DNA of 64,000 nt from Lachnospiraceae bacterium (GCA_028689655.1 JAQVCT010000016.1:1-64000), one strand, 5' to 3'. Positions 1 through 8,763 are shown, counted from the stretch's first letter. Program-made: numbers and translations. Notes: generated by a model not told the origin, from the letters alone.

Positions 1-73
1 TGTTTGATTGTTATTTTGTGGTGATTTAACAATACTACTTTTAGGACTTGGTTGCCACTTCTTTTAATTGTAG

Positions 74-112
74 AAAAAAACTGCGCCACAGCCTTGGCAG
101 GCCGTCGCGCAG
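74..112 (-). terminator. Rho-independent terminator after the truncated cotH gene
   Basis: On the minus strand a long hairpin (outer stem CTGCGC/GCGCAG at 112-107 and 86-81, inner stem mostly paired, loop near 95-98) is followed directly by seven T residues (80-74). It begins only nine bases after the cotH stop codon at 122. The 73 bases beyond it, to the window edge, show no recognisable gene. Confidence 0.8.
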
Positions 113-121
113 CGACTTGGT

Positions 122-1336
122 TCAATCCTGATTTGCCATATAGATCTCTGCTGCCATATATTGCAGATAATTATCCACATCAATGGTAGACTCCACCTTG
201 GCATAATTTTCAGGCACAGTGAGATCAAGGTCATGAATCTCATTATACCATTCATTATAAGCCTCGGCATACTGATTTTCTATCTCCTTGGTACTGTCTG
301 TGGACATATTTCCTTCCTGCTGCCCCAGCACTACCATTTCTCCGTCATAATTTCCATATCTTTCCTTAAAATAGGAGTCATCGTACACAGAATGGATCCA
401 GTAAAGCCCATTATAGATTCCATTGAAATAGACACTCACCGGACGCACATACTGTATATCCTGCAGCCCAGCCTGTTCAGCCAGGCGCATCCCCAGCTCA
501 TCTCTGATAAATGCCTCCAGCCGGTCGTTTCCTGTATTGCGGATTTTCAGACATTCAAATCGATCTACCACCGTATTCGTATCCTTCTGTTTTTCATCCA
601 ATAGAAATGCATACTTTAATTTATTGTCAGCACTGTATTCATAGCGTCCATAGATCTTAAAAGACTTCTGCTCCGACGTGCGGGTGGCGCCACCTGATGT
701 ACGGATACCGACATCCTGTGTCACTACCCTGGTTCCATCTGGCTCGAATACCTCCAAATGTGCCGGTCTCTCACTTTCTCTACCGCGCTGGTTAAAGTTT
801 GCCGGCGTATCAAAGTCCACTTCCTCATCCGGATGGTCTGCCAGATAGTCATCCCGAATCTTTCCTTCGATAAAAATACCATCTTCATATCGATAGAGAT
901 TATCTGGATCTGTGGATACATTCATGACAAGTGTGTCATATCTTGATGTAATCTCTTTTCCCATATAATAGGTATTTGTCACGACTTTGGAGCTGGTTCC
1001 ATCCGGGTAGTACACGCGAAACCGATATACCTTTACCTGTTCCCGGCCTCCCGCCCGGAGCTCCAGTGGTTCTTCATAACATTTGGTACTATCACGATCC
1101 TCTTTGTCCGGTTCTGATCCATCCTCTGTATAATAAACTGTTCCACGCTTTTTAGGTCTTACACTGACAGAAATATCCTCTGTATAAAAACCACTTTCCA
1201 TGGAAACAGCCAATATTTGATTATCTGTCAACCATTCATCCAACCTGTATGTTCCATATAAGAATGCTGCCAATAACAGCAATAATATACAGATCATCAT
1301 AAAAGTCTTCCGAATATCTCTTTTATTTATGAGCAT
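122..1336 (-). CDS. CotH-like kinase family protein, C-terminally truncated
   Basis: The 404-residue product has one N-terminal membrane anchor (about residues 12-32), a chitobiase-like beta region containing YYTEDGSEPD (about 67-77), and then a CotH kinase fold with the motifs SGGATRTSEQKSFKIYG and ECLKIRNTGND. CotH proteins phosphorylate surface or spore proteins. The frame stops at MAAEIYMANQD, where relatives continue with W-P and a C-terminal block carrying the metal-binding W-D-x-D motif; that block is intact in the paralogue at 53648-55426 (PVWDYDKSLG). A terminator follows nine bases later, so this looks like a deletion-truncated copy that is probably inactive. The start has a good site (AAGGAG) three bases past the stop of the upstream gene, so the two are co-transcribed. 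The family call is firm; loss of function is inferred. Confidence 0.75.
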   Translation of the reverse strand: MLINKRDIRKTFMMICILLLLLAAFLYGTYRLDEWLTDNQILAVSMESGFYTEDISVSVRPKKRGTVYYTEDGSEPDKEDRDSTKCYEEPLELRAGGREQVKVYRFRVYYPDGTSSKVVTNTYYMGKEITSRYDTLVMNVSTDPDNLYRYEDGIFIEGKIRDDYLADHPDEEVDFDTPANFNQRGRESERPAHLEVFEPDGTRVVTQDVGIRTSGGATRTSEQKSFKIYGRYEYSADNKLKYAFLLDEKQKDTNTVVDRFECLKIRNTGNDRLEAFIRDELGMRLAEQAGLQDIQYVRPVSVYFNGIYNGLYWIHSVYDDSYFKERYGNYDGEMVVLGQQEGNMSTDSTKEIENQYAEAYNEWYNEIHDLDLTVPENYAKVESTIDVDNYLQYMAAEIYMANQD

Positions 1337-1339
1337 CTC

Positions 1340-3382
1340 CTACTCCTTAACTGTCCTGAATTCTATCTGCCCGATCTCACATACCACACCTGTATCCACA
1401 CGAAGTACTACCTGCAGGCTTCGTCCCTCAATGGCAACACTTGGAATCGTCACACTGTTGGCATCCGCCCTGATATCTGCACTTGCTGCCACATTGCCAT
1501 CCTGGTCACGCAGTTCCATGGTGCCCACCTTACCTAATGTGGTATCTGCCACTGCATAGGTGGCTGTAATATTTAATACCTGATCACTGGGGTCAAAATA
1601 GGCACTGTTCAATATGTCTGCGCCATTTCCCGTGGTATGCAGTGTTCCCTGCTCCGTGATGGTTCCATGATAAGAATAATCCGGAGAATAGGCATAATCT
1701 ATAGAAAGTTCCCTCTCTTTCAGCGGGTATCCTGAGCGATAATCTAATCTGCACACCGGTGACTGATATACATCAAACCACCGAACCGTTCCCACATAAC
1801 TATAGCTGTTTGCAATGTAAGTGGGAAGTACATTGACAAGATTCGTTCCCTGTATCACCACGATAAGGTTATTATCCCCATAATAGGTTCTGTCGAACAC
1901 ATCTTCATAATAATCAAATGTACTCACTTTACCGCTATCGGGATCAAAAAATGCATAGTTCCTCTCTGTACCTCCATCTGCCTGATCAATCAGACGACTG
2001 CATTTTGCCGTCTCTTCATCCAGCACATAAGTCACACTGGTGGCATCCAGCGTGCTGAGATAGTCAACCACTTCATGCACGTATTCATGCTCCCCCAGAA
2101 GATCCACCGTATTCCGGATACTCTCCTTGGTCACAATGGCCAGCGCAATAATTGCCAGTGTATAGACCACCGTCCGGGACAATCTGTTCCACTGTTCATC
2201 CCAGTCTGAGAGCTGAATGGCCAGTAACAGCATGAGAGGTATGATGCCGATCATGTAGTAGCGATACTCCATGGTGGTATTTGCCACATTATACCGGGTA
2301 TCACAGAAGACAAGAATCAGTAGATTCACCAGGAACAGTGTCATGAGGTATTTTCTGATATTCATCTCGTTCCCTGTCCTGAACAGCTTTCTCGCCCGGA
2401 TCAGAAATACTGCAAGCAGCAGCACCACAAGTCCTATTTTGATTAATATTGCAATCCCCTTAAAGGTGATCACATCAATTGTTTCCTCCGGAAATGCCCC
2501 CAGTAATTGGAATATTCCCTTTACACAGGTTTGCAAATTCAACACAAAATTATCTGCCTGTACCAGGAACATATTATTTCCTCTTGCCATGGTTCCGGTG
2601 ACAACATTTCCGATATATCCTATGGCAGATACCAGCGCGCTGACCACAAACAGAATCAAATGATACAGATTATACTTTTTACATTTTTGATTGCCTCCAT
2701 CCAACAGATAATCCAACATCGCCGTTCCTGTTATCGGTAATAGTCCGCACAGTACTACGTACAATCCGCTGGAAAAAGTACTGATAAATAATAAGAAAAC
2801 ATACATGACATAGAGTACTATATTCCTCTTCCATAACTGTTCCTCCCTGGGAGTGAACAGCAGTGCCAGCAGCATTAAGGGTAAGATTACCTTAATACCA
2901 TACTGTGATCCATTGATGAACATCATATTAAAATAATCCAGCATACCAAAAGCGTAGGGCATGAGAAATATCCCCAGTGCCAATGCAATGTGTTTGTTGG
3001 AAAGTTTCACCTTTTTCAGTAAATCGATAATGACATAAAGATAAATACCTAAAAATATCACGTTGGAAATTCCAATAGATAAATAAATCTGCTTGGTGAT
3101 ACCGTAGAGTGGCAGGGCAAACAGCAGGGCACTGTCCAGCTCCAGGGTGGTTGTGTTAGACCAGTTGGGCAGAAACAGCGTCTTATTCCTCCACATCTCG
3201 ATTGCATGGGTATAGAGCATTGCCGAATCTGAATCCAATGCTGCTTTTGTCTGAAACAGGTTTATATAAATAATAAAGAGCACCTGCACCGCGACCAGTA
3301 TATAGAGTATCCACGTAAACATTTTCTCCCTGTCAAGCTTTGTATGTAATGTAATTTTATCTGATAACTTCATTCTTTTCAT
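1340..3382 (-). CDS. Polytopic membrane protein with extracellular C-terminal domain
   Basis: A 680-residue protein with about ten to twelve hydrophobic segments between residues 20 and 430. A soluble C-terminal part of about 240 residues is predominantly beta (for example YYGDNNLIVVIQGTNL) and presumably extracellular. The layout resembles GT-C-type or YfhO-like membrane glycosyltransferases that use polyprenyl-linked sugars, but I recognise no signature, so the role is inferred from topology and locus only. The frame opens with GTG at 3388; ATG at 3382 sits better behind AAGGTGG and was chosen, with ATG 3373 also possible. It lies directly upstream of the truncated cotH gene (3-bp gap) and behind a short perfect hairpin at 3403-3418. 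Confidence 0.65.
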   Translation of the reverse strand: MKRMKLSDKITLHTKLDREKMFTWILYILVAVQVLFIIYINLFQTKAALDSDSAMLYTHAIEMWRNKTLFLPNWSNTTTLELDSALLFALPLYGITKQIYLSIGISNVIFLGIYLYVIIDLLKKVKLSNKHIALALGIFLMPYAFGMLDYFNMMFINGSQYGIKVILPLMLLALLFTPREEQLWKRNIVLYVMYVFLLFISTFSSGLYVVLCGLLPITGTAMLDYLLDGGNQKCKKYNLYHLILFVVSALVSAIGYIGNVVTGTMARGNNMFLVQADNFVLNLQTCVKGIFQLLGAFPEETIDVITFKGIAILIKIGLVVLLLAVFLIRARKLFRTGNEMNIRKYLMTLFLVNLLILVFCDTRYNVANTTMEYRYYMIGIIPLMLLLAIQLSDWDEQWNRLSRTVVYTLAIIALAIVTKESIRNTVDLLGEHEYVHEVVDYLSTLDATSVTYVLDEETAKCSRLIDQADGGTERNYAFFDPDSGKVSTFDYYEDVFDRTYYGDNNLIVVIQGTNLVNVLPTYIANSYSYVGTVRWFDVYQSPVCRLDYRSGYPLKERELSIDYAYSPDYSYHGTITEQGTLHTTGNGADILNSAYFDPSDQVLNITATYAVADTTLGKVGTMELRDQDGNVAASADIRADANSVTIPSVAIEGRSLQVVLRVDTGVVCEIGQIEFRTVKE

Positions 3383-3402
3383 ATCCACCTTATCTCTTCT
3401 AT

Positions 3403-3418
3403 CCCCTGTTTACAGGGG
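3403..3418. other. Short perfect hairpin in the leader of the membrane-protein gene
   Basis: CCCCTGT TT ACAGGGG is a perfect 7-bp inverted repeat about 20 bases upstream of the start at 3382. It has no T tract, so it is not a terminator. In the mRNA it would lie just 5' of the ribosome site. Any regulatory role is inference. Confidence 0.4.
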
Positions 3419-3455
3419 TTTCAAATAGCAATACATTTTATATCTTACTACTTTC

Positions 3456-3487
3456 AAAAAAAAAGCACAATCGACCGACTGTGCTTT
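3456..3487 (-). terminator. Rho-independent terminator after htrA
   Basis: On the minus strand, AAAGCACAGTCGGTC is followed by GATTGTGCTTT and a run of T. The AAAGCACA/TGTGCTTT stem pairs perfectly and ends in nine T. It lies about 50 bases downstream of the protease stop and separates it from the membrane-protein gene. Confidence 0.85.
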
Positions 3488-3535
3488 AACCGAAATTTTA
3501 TGATTTTTTAAGAATTTCTTCATTTACTGCTCTAT

Positions 3536-5185
3536 TTACTGTACCTGCTGTTCGGGCCTTGTTCCAAGGGTCACTGCCACTGTTTTCTCCTGATATCCTG
3601 TGGGACTGCCCTGCTGGATCGTCACTTCTACTGTGGTACCCGCTGTATAGTACTGGAGCATACTCTGTAATTCTTCCATTGTACTGACAGAAGATCCGTC
3701 AAATTTTGTAATGATATCACCTTTGATAATACCTGCATTACCTGCTGCTGTTCCTTCATAGACCTGTGCCACATAGACACCTTCGGGAAGTCCATAGGTA
3801 CCAGCTGCATCCCTTGAAACATCCACACCTGAGATACCGAGATAAGCTTTCTCATCCTCTGCTGCTTTGATCTTTGTAGTCTTCGTCATCAAGTCTTCAA
3901 TAATCGGTTTCGCAGAAGAAATCGGGATTGCATAGCCCATGCCTTCCACTACAGATCCCCCGATCTTGTTGGAGTTAATACCTACGACTTCACCATTCAT
4001 ATTCAAAAGCGCACCACCTGAGTTACCGGGATTGATCGCTGCGTCTGTCTGAATCAGTGATGTGCCGCTCTTGGAGCCTGTTCCGGTAGGTGTTGCCTGT
4101 GTGTCATCTACGATAGAACGGTTCACTGCGCTGATGACGCCTGTTGTCACAGATTGTCCGTATCCCAGCGAATTACCGATGGCAATTGCAGGTTCCCCTA
4201 CTTTTAAACTGTCGGAATCACCTAACTTTGCAATCACAATGGTATTTTTAGTGGCATCACTCAAGGAATCCAGCTGCACTGCCATCACTGCCAGATCCAT
4301 ACCTGAATCGCTGCCCTTCATCTGTGCGTCTGCCTCCGTGCCATCGATAAATTGTATCTTCAGACTGTCAGCACCCTCTACCACGTGATAATTGGTAGCG
4401 ATGAGTAATTCCTTATCGCTTTCTCCTACAATAATCCCTGAGCCACTGGCGGTCTGCTCACTTTCCATGGTCTGTCCAAAGAAATCCTGCTGTTTCTGCA
4501 TAAAGCTGTTGGTCACAGATACGACGCTTGGCATTACATGGTCTACTACCTGTGTCACATCCGTAACTACCGTAGTGGTAGTCCCTGGTGTGGTCTCCGG
4601 CTGTACTGCATTTGCCTCTGCCACCTCACTGGTATCATCTGCTTCACCCTCTGTCACACCTGCACTTCCAACTGTCTGATCTTTAGATTCTATAAAGTTC
4701 GTTGCTGACTTTACTGCAAAGAAAGAAACCCCTGCAAATAATCCAAAGAACACACCAAAGCAGACACCGATTACAGCTTTCTTAACAAATCCATTCCATT
4801 TGATGGGTTTTCTCTTTGGTTTTGTGCTATTCTTCCGATAAGTATTTCCATAGGCATCGGTATACGCATCCTGATATACTGTCTCACCGGCATTCCCTGT
4901 ATGACTGGTTCCATACTGATAATTGCTGTTTTGATTCTGATAATTTCCATAATAGCTGTTGTTCTGATATCCTGCGCCTGTTCTGCCATATCCTTTTTCT
5001 GATGCATTGGCATTATCATTTCCTGTAGAACCTACGTTTATATTTGAGGAATACACATTGCTGCCCGTATAAGAAGTATTTGCCTCTGTCTGTGTAGCTT
5101 CTGTATTCACTGCATCATTCTTTGCTGCATCAGTATTCACACTACTATAGGTTCCTCCTGCATATTCATTTTCATTCATGATCAT
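3536..5185 (-). CDS. htrA: Membrane-anchored HtrA/DegP-type serine protease
   Basis: A 549-residue envelope quality-control protease. Residues 1-130 are a cytoplasmic, low-complexity tail rich in Asn, Tyr, Gly and Thr. A single membrane segment spans about 137-158. The trypsin-like domain follows with the catalytic triad visible as His267 (NYHVVEG), Asp297 (SGMDLAVMAV) and Ser389 (NPGNSGGAL). One PDZ domain occupies about 445-540 (YLGISGVDV...GDIITKFDG). The length exceeds Bacillus HtrA (about 400-450) because of the long N-terminal tail. The gene is monocistronic: it has its own leader and a strong terminator. Start ATG 5185 has AGGAAAGAGGG upstream; the next ATG, at 5179, is equally possible. 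Confidence 0.93.
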   Translation of the reverse strand: MIMNENEYAGGTYSSVNTDAAKNDAVNTEATQTEANTSYTGSNVYSSNINVGSTGNDNANASEKGYGRTGAGYQNNSYYGNYQNQNSNYQYGTSHTGNAGETVYQDAYTDAYGNTYRKNSTKPKRKPIKWNGFVKKAVIGVCFGVFFGLFAGVSFFAVKSATNFIESKDQTVGSAGVTEGEADDTSEVAEANAVQPETTPGTTTTVVTDVTQVVDHVMPSVVSVTNSFMQKQQDFFGQTMESEQTASGSGIIVGESDKELLIATNYHVVEGADSLKIQFIDGTEADAQMKGSDSGMDLAVMAVQLDSLSDATKNTIVIAKLGDSDSLKVGEPAIAIGNSLGYGQSVTTGVISAVNRSIVDDTQATPTGTGSKSGTSLIQTDAAINPGNSGGALLNMNGEVVGINSNKIGGSVVEGMGYAIPISSAKPIIEDLMTKTTKIKAAEDEKAYLGISGVDVSRDAAGTYGLPEGVYVAQVYEGTAAGNAGIIKGDIITKFDGSSVSTMEELQSMLQYYTAGTTVEVTIQQGSPTGYQEKTVAVTLGTRPEQQVQ

Positions 5186-5203
5186 TACCCTCTTTCCTTT
5201 TCT

Positions 5204-5313
5204 CCTGCTTGTTCAGAGCAGGCATCCCTGTACACTCGGTGCCTCCGCTACTCGGAATTTTCTTTTTTCTTTTTATGAGCATAGTATATCTATGAATTGT
5301 GTCTTAATTGTGT
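5204..5313 (-). promoter_or_regulatory. htrA promoter/leader with an 11-bp-spaced direct repeat
   Basis: On the minus strand two identical copies of ACACAATT (5313-5306 and 5302-5295) are spaced 11 bp, one helical turn. They lie 9-27 bases upstream of a candidate -10 TACTAT (5286-5281) and replace a good -35. This is the usual arrangement for an activating response regulator. The leader ends with a CCTGCT/AGCAGG hairpin (5222-5204) just before the ribosome site. The repeats are seen directly; control by a CssR-like regulator is inferred. The rest of the 5186-5505 gap holds only the glmS terminator. Confidence 0.45.
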
Positions 5314-5362
5314 TTAAATTATATAAATTTTATGAAAACATAAAAATATTGAAGTGAATATG

Positions 5363-5409
5363 TAAAAAGAGACATAAATGCCATTTTGAAACATTTATGC
5401 CCCTTTTTC
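5363..5409 (-). terminator. Terminator after glmS
   Basis: The inverted repeat GGCATAAATG...CATTTATGTC is flanked by A-rich and T-rich arms and followed on the minus strand by TCTTTTT. It is symmetrical enough to work in both directions. It lies about 95 bases past the glmS stop. Confidence 0.75.
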
Positions 5410-5505
5410 TTATATTCCTTTTATCTTATCTATAGTTTCATTCATAATTTCATCTACAACTCTTTCTGTAAATCTTTCTGGCAATGCTGATATCTATCCT
5501 GCAGT

Positions 5506-7332
5506 TTACTCTACCGTAACGGATTTTGCAAGGTTTCTCGGTTTATCCACATCGCAGCCTTTTCCCACTGCTACATAGTAAGCAAAGAGCTGTAATGGAA
5601 TGATCGCCAGCGAGTTGGTGAAGAATTTATTGGTCTCCGGTATATAGATAATGTAATCCGCCGCTTTCTCAATATCATAATTTCCTTCATTGGTAACAGC
5701 CAGCAGGAAAGCACCTCTGGACTTTACCTCCACCATATTGCTGATCGTCTTCTGATAAAGTTCCTTCTGGGTGGATACGGCAGCCACCAGGGTTCCCTCC
5801 TCGATCAGGGAGATGGTACCATGTTTTAGTTCCCCAGCCGCATAAGCCTCTGAATGAACATAAGAAATCTCTTTTAATTTCAGGGAACCTTCCAGTGAAA
5901 TGGAAAAGTCGATTCCTCTTCCGATAAAGAAGATATCCTTTGCGCCAATGTAACGGTTGGCAAATCGCTGGATTCTCTCCTTATTGTTCAAGAGCAATTC
6001 GATCTGATCTGGAAGTTTTCTCAGATCCTCAATCATATTGCCCACTTCTTCCCCAGTCACTTTTCCTTTTACTTCCGCCATCTTGATCGCCAGCAAATAG
6101 AGGGCAATGAGTTGTGCGCTGTAAGCCTTTGTGGTGGCTACTGAGATCTCCGGTCCTGCCCAGGTGTACATCACATTGTCAGCTTCCCTTGCAATGGAGC
6201 TGCCCACTACATTGACGATACCCAGTACCTTAAAGCCTCGCTCCCTGGACTCCCGAAGTGCTGCCAGGGTATCTGCTGTCTCACCGGACTGACTGATGAC
6301 AATGACCATAGCCCCCTCCTCCAGCACCGGATTACGGTAACGGAACTCGGATGCTACATCCACTTCCACAGGAACACGCGCCAGACCTTCGATGACATAT
6401 TTTCCGGTCACTCCCGTATGGTAAGCTGATCCACACGCCACGATATGAATCTTCTTGATTCCACGCAGTTCCTCATCCGTCATATTCAATTCTTCAATAT
6501 TGATCTCATGACCCTTGATGCGGGGACTCAATGTATCTCTCACAGTCTTGGGCTGTTCATACATTTCTTTCAGCATGAAATGCTCGTAACCGCCTTTTTC
6601 CGCGGCGTTGGCATCCCAGTCAATGTGCACCGGCTCTTTCTCGATCTCCTCTTCGTCTACCGTGTAGAAGCGAATCTCATCCTCTTTTAAGCAGGCAACC
6701 TCCTGCTCATCTACAAAGTAAACATTTCTGGTATATTTTAGGATTGCAGGCACATCACTTGCAATAAATGCCCCCGTCTCACTTTTTCCAACGATGAGAG
6801 GACTTCCCTTACGCACGGCAAAGATCCGATCCGGGAACTCTGCGAACATAATGCCAAATGCGTAGGAACCCTCCACACGGTGAAGTACTTTCGTGATGGC
6901 TTCCATGGGATTGCCCTTATAATAGTAGTCTAATAATTGTGCAATGACTTCTGTATCCGTCTCTGAGATAAATTTGTAGCCTTTTTTGATGAGTTTATTT
7001 TTCAACGGAATATAATTCTCTATAATTCCATTATGTACCACGGTAATGGTCTCTGCGGTATTAAAATGTGGATGTGAATTTACGTCATTGGGCACGCCAT
7101 GGGTCGCCCATCTGGTATGACCGATTCCCACAGTACCAGGCATCGTCTCCCCACCATGAGTCAATTCGTCCAGAACCTTCAGACGTCCCACTGATTTCGT
7201 GATGTTGATCTTCTCCCCATCATAAATCGCCATACCTGCCGAGTCGTATCCTCTGTACTCCAGTTTTGCCAATCCATCTAAGATGATCTTCGATGCCTGT
7301 TCTTTACCGATATAACCTACAATTCCGCACAT
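5506..7332 (-). CDS. glmS: Glutamine--fructose-6-phosphate aminotransferase (isomerizing)
   Basis: A 608-residue enzyme making glucosamine-6-phosphate from fructose-6-phosphate and glutamine, the first step toward UDP-GlcNAc for peptidoglycan and for sialic-acid-type sugars. The start at 7332 gives MCGIVGYIG with the required nucleophile Cys2; the upstream ATG at 7338 would bury it. The glutaminase domain (about 1-220) has HTRWATHG. Two SIS sugar-isomerase domains follow, with ISQSGETADT near 350 and GSLKLKEISY near 485. The C-terminus KPRNLAKSVTVE is canonical. It lies between glycan genes and supplies precursor. I could not recognise a glmS ribozyme in the leader. Confidence 0.97.
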   Translation of the reverse strand: MCGIVGYIGKEQASKIILDGLAKLEYRGYDSAGMAIYDGEKINITKSVGRLKVLDELTHGGETMPGTVGIGHTRWATHGVPNDVNSHPHFNTAETITVVHNGIIENYIPLKNKLIKKGYKFISETDTEVIAQLLDYYYKGNPMEAITKVLHRVEGSYAFGIMFAEFPDRIFAVRKGSPLIVGKSETGAFIASDVPAILKYTRNVYFVDEQEVACLKEDEIRFYTVDEEEIEKEPVHIDWDANAAEKGGYEHFMLKEMYEQPKTVRDTLSPRIKGHEINIEELNMTDEELRGIKKIHIVACGSAYHTGVTGKYVIEGLARVPVEVDVASEFRYRNPVLEEGAMVIVISQSGETADTLAALRESRERGFKVLGIVNVVGSSIAREADNVMYTWAGPEISVATTKAYSAQLIALYLLAIKMAEVKGKVTGEEVGNMIEDLRKLPDQIELLLNNKERIQRFANRYIGAKDIFFIGRGIDFSISLEGSLKLKEISYVHSEAYAAGELKHGTISLIEEGTLVAAVSTQKELYQKTISNMVEVKSRGAFLLAVTNEGNYDIEKAADYIIYIPETNKFFTNSLAIIPLQLFAYYVAVGKGCDVDKPRNLAKSVTVE

Positions 7333-7365
7333 ATACACTCCTCCATATTGTTTTATTTATATAAT

Positions 7366-7420
7366 GTAAGAACAAAGTGTCTTCGACACTCTTATGTTAC
7401 CACCACTTTAATGACACTTT
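7366..7420 (-). promoter_or_regulatory. glmS leader with competing hairpins
   Basis: The minus-strand leader has a tight hairpin AGTGTC-GAA-GACACT (7390-7376) within a longer imperfect stem (7400-7366). A second AAAGTGTC copy (7420-7413) could pair instead with the same GACACTTT arm. Two mutually exclusive pairings suggest an attenuator-like switch, but no T tract follows and no known riboswitch core was recognised. Confidence 0.3.
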
Positions 7421-7456
7421 GGGCGGACCTTAGCAGTATCATTTATGATGCTGCCG

Positions 7457-7483
7457 ATAGGAAATTTCGAAGGAATTTCCTAT
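7457..7483. repeat. Perfect 10-bp inverted repeat
   Basis: ATAGGAAATT and AATTTCCTAT are separated by 7 bases, just downstream of the glycosyltransferase stop at 7491. With no T run it is a weak or partial terminator candidate, or an mRNA 3'-end stem. Confidence 0.5.
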
Positions 7484-7490
7484 TAAAGGG

Positions 7491-8552
7491 TCAAAAGGTG
7501 TTTTTCCCCTTGATACTTACAGATTCTTTCGTTTCCATCCTTTTGGAGCTCTCCGCCAGTTCTGCTTCACTGCGCCCATATCCTTTTGTGGCATCAATGA
7601 CTGTCGCCGCTTTTTTCAGACCATGCTGTTTCCAATACTCCGGATTCATGGTGCACTTATCGATCAGACCGTGAGGAAGCTTCTGATAACTCTTGCCCAT
7701 ACGATACCCCATATACTTAAATCCACTCTTTACGATGACCTTCGGGATCCCGCTGCTCTGCTTCTGCTCCTTCAGATATTGAATGGTGGATTTCACCATT
7801 CGGATTCCCTCCGATTCCGATGGGAGTTCTGCAAATACCTCCGGATGATCTGCCTGGGATACTCCCAGATCAAAATTTCGCCGAAACTGTTCCATACATC
7901 CATAATTGTGAGAATGATACACCTGTGCTGATGCTGCATAAGCGATGAGATAGCCTGCTTTCACCGCTTTTGCTGCATAGATCATATCCTCATTGAAAAT
8001 AGTATGATTGATAAAACCTCCCAGGGAATCAAAAATATCTCTTTTATAGATTGCACATACATTGGAGCAAAAATACGTCTTAATGCCAAGCTTCGGCAGA
8101 TCCTCCTGCCCCTTGGTTGTGGAATTTCCCGGGTAATTAAAGCCTCTTGCATATGCCTCCGCCATGTCACAGTCTTTTTCCGGTAATTGCCTTCCATATG
8201 CCACGGCAACCCGGGGCTGTTCCAGTGCATGCACCAGCTCTTCCACCAGTTTCTCATTGGCAGGCAGTGCATCCTGTGTCATGCAGATAAAATAATCCCC
8301 ATGAGAATGGCGTACCCCACGATTGCGGCTCTTTCCATGATCGAACTCTTTTTTGGATACATGGTACACGCTTACATTCTGGTGCTTCTCCGTAAAATTA
8401 GTTCCATAAATTAATTGATTATAATATTTTTCTTCCGTATTTACAATAATAATTCGCTGAACTTTATAACTCTGCCTGTCAAGCCTGTTGATCAGTTCCA
8501 GAAATCTCTTATCTGGTCTGTAGGTAGGAATGATCACATCTACTGTCTTCAT
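7491..8552 (-). CDS. GT2 family glycosyltransferase (rhamnosyltransferase-like)
   Basis: A 353-residue soluble GT-A transferase. It begins VDVIIPTYRPDKRF, then HGKSRNRGVRHSHGDYFICMTQDALP, where TQDA takes the place of the DXD-type metal/nucleotide site. NEDMIYAAKAVKAGY near 205 is the catalytic ED region. The pattern matches rhamnosyltransferases acting on lipid-linked glycans, but donor and acceptor cannot be read from sequence. It is separated from the LCP gene by a copy of the 153-bp element and a terminator, so it may have its own promoter there. The start follows GAGGAAGCGGGCG. Confidence 0.85.
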   Translation of the reverse strand: MKTVDVIIPTYRPDKRFLELINRLDRQSYKVQRIIIVNTEEKYYNQLIYGTNFTEKHQNVSVYHVSKKEFDHGKSRNRGVRHSHGDYFICMTQDALPANEKLVEELVHALEQPRVAVAYGRQLPEKDCDMAEAYARGFNYPGNSTTKGQEDLPKLGIKTYFCSNVCAIYKRDIFDSLGGFINHTIFNEDMIYAAKAVKAGYLIAYAASAQVYHSHNYGCMEQFRRNFDLGVSQADHPEVFAELPSESEGIRMVKSTIQYLKEQKQSSGIPKVIVKSGFKYMGYRMGKSYQKLPHGLIDKCTMNPEYWKQHGLKKAATVIDATKGYGRSEAELAESSKRMETKESVSIKGKNTF

Positions 8553-8588
8553 CTATTCGCCCGCTTCCTCATAAAACATATATTTGTC

Positions 8589-8741
8589 GTAACTATTCAG
8601 AGCCAGGCAAATTCATAAAAATATGCGAATCATGCTTGCATGAGTGAGCTGATTTTTGTGAATTTATTTGGCGAAGTAACCACATAAGCAAAAGGAAAGC
8701 TTCGAAGAAGCGATTTTGCGCATGGGGTTCTGAATAGTTAC
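8589..8741 (+). repeat. 153-bp hairpin-rich interspersed element, copy 1
   Basis: The ends are GTAACTATTCAGAGCC and GGTTCTGAATAGTTAC, a terminal inverted repeat of about 16 bp with one mismatch. Inside are two further hairpins: AAATTCATAAAAA/TTTTTGTGAATTT enclosing ATCATGC-TT-GCATGA, and GCAAAA/TTTTGC enclosing GCTTC-GAA-GAAGC. There is no ORF. Over 95% identical copies lie at 23002-23154 and, inverted, at 50205-50356. It looks like a non-autonomous MITE or a folded RNA-type repeat, and no flanking duplication is obvious. Confidence 0.85.
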
Positions 8742-8763
8742 TACTTATCTCAATCACAAAGCA

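Noticed and set aside
1-73. Mobile-element end adjoining truncated cotH
   Set aside because: No inverted repeat, target duplication or transposase is visible. The 74-112 hairpin with its T run is better explained as a terminator.
7339-7490. glmS ribozyme
   Set aside because: I could not find the conserved core or cleavage-site context in the leader; only simple hairpins are visible.
8589-8741. Insertion sequence with transposase
   Set aside because: The element is only 153 bp, has no open frame, and no transposase is present anywhere in the window.
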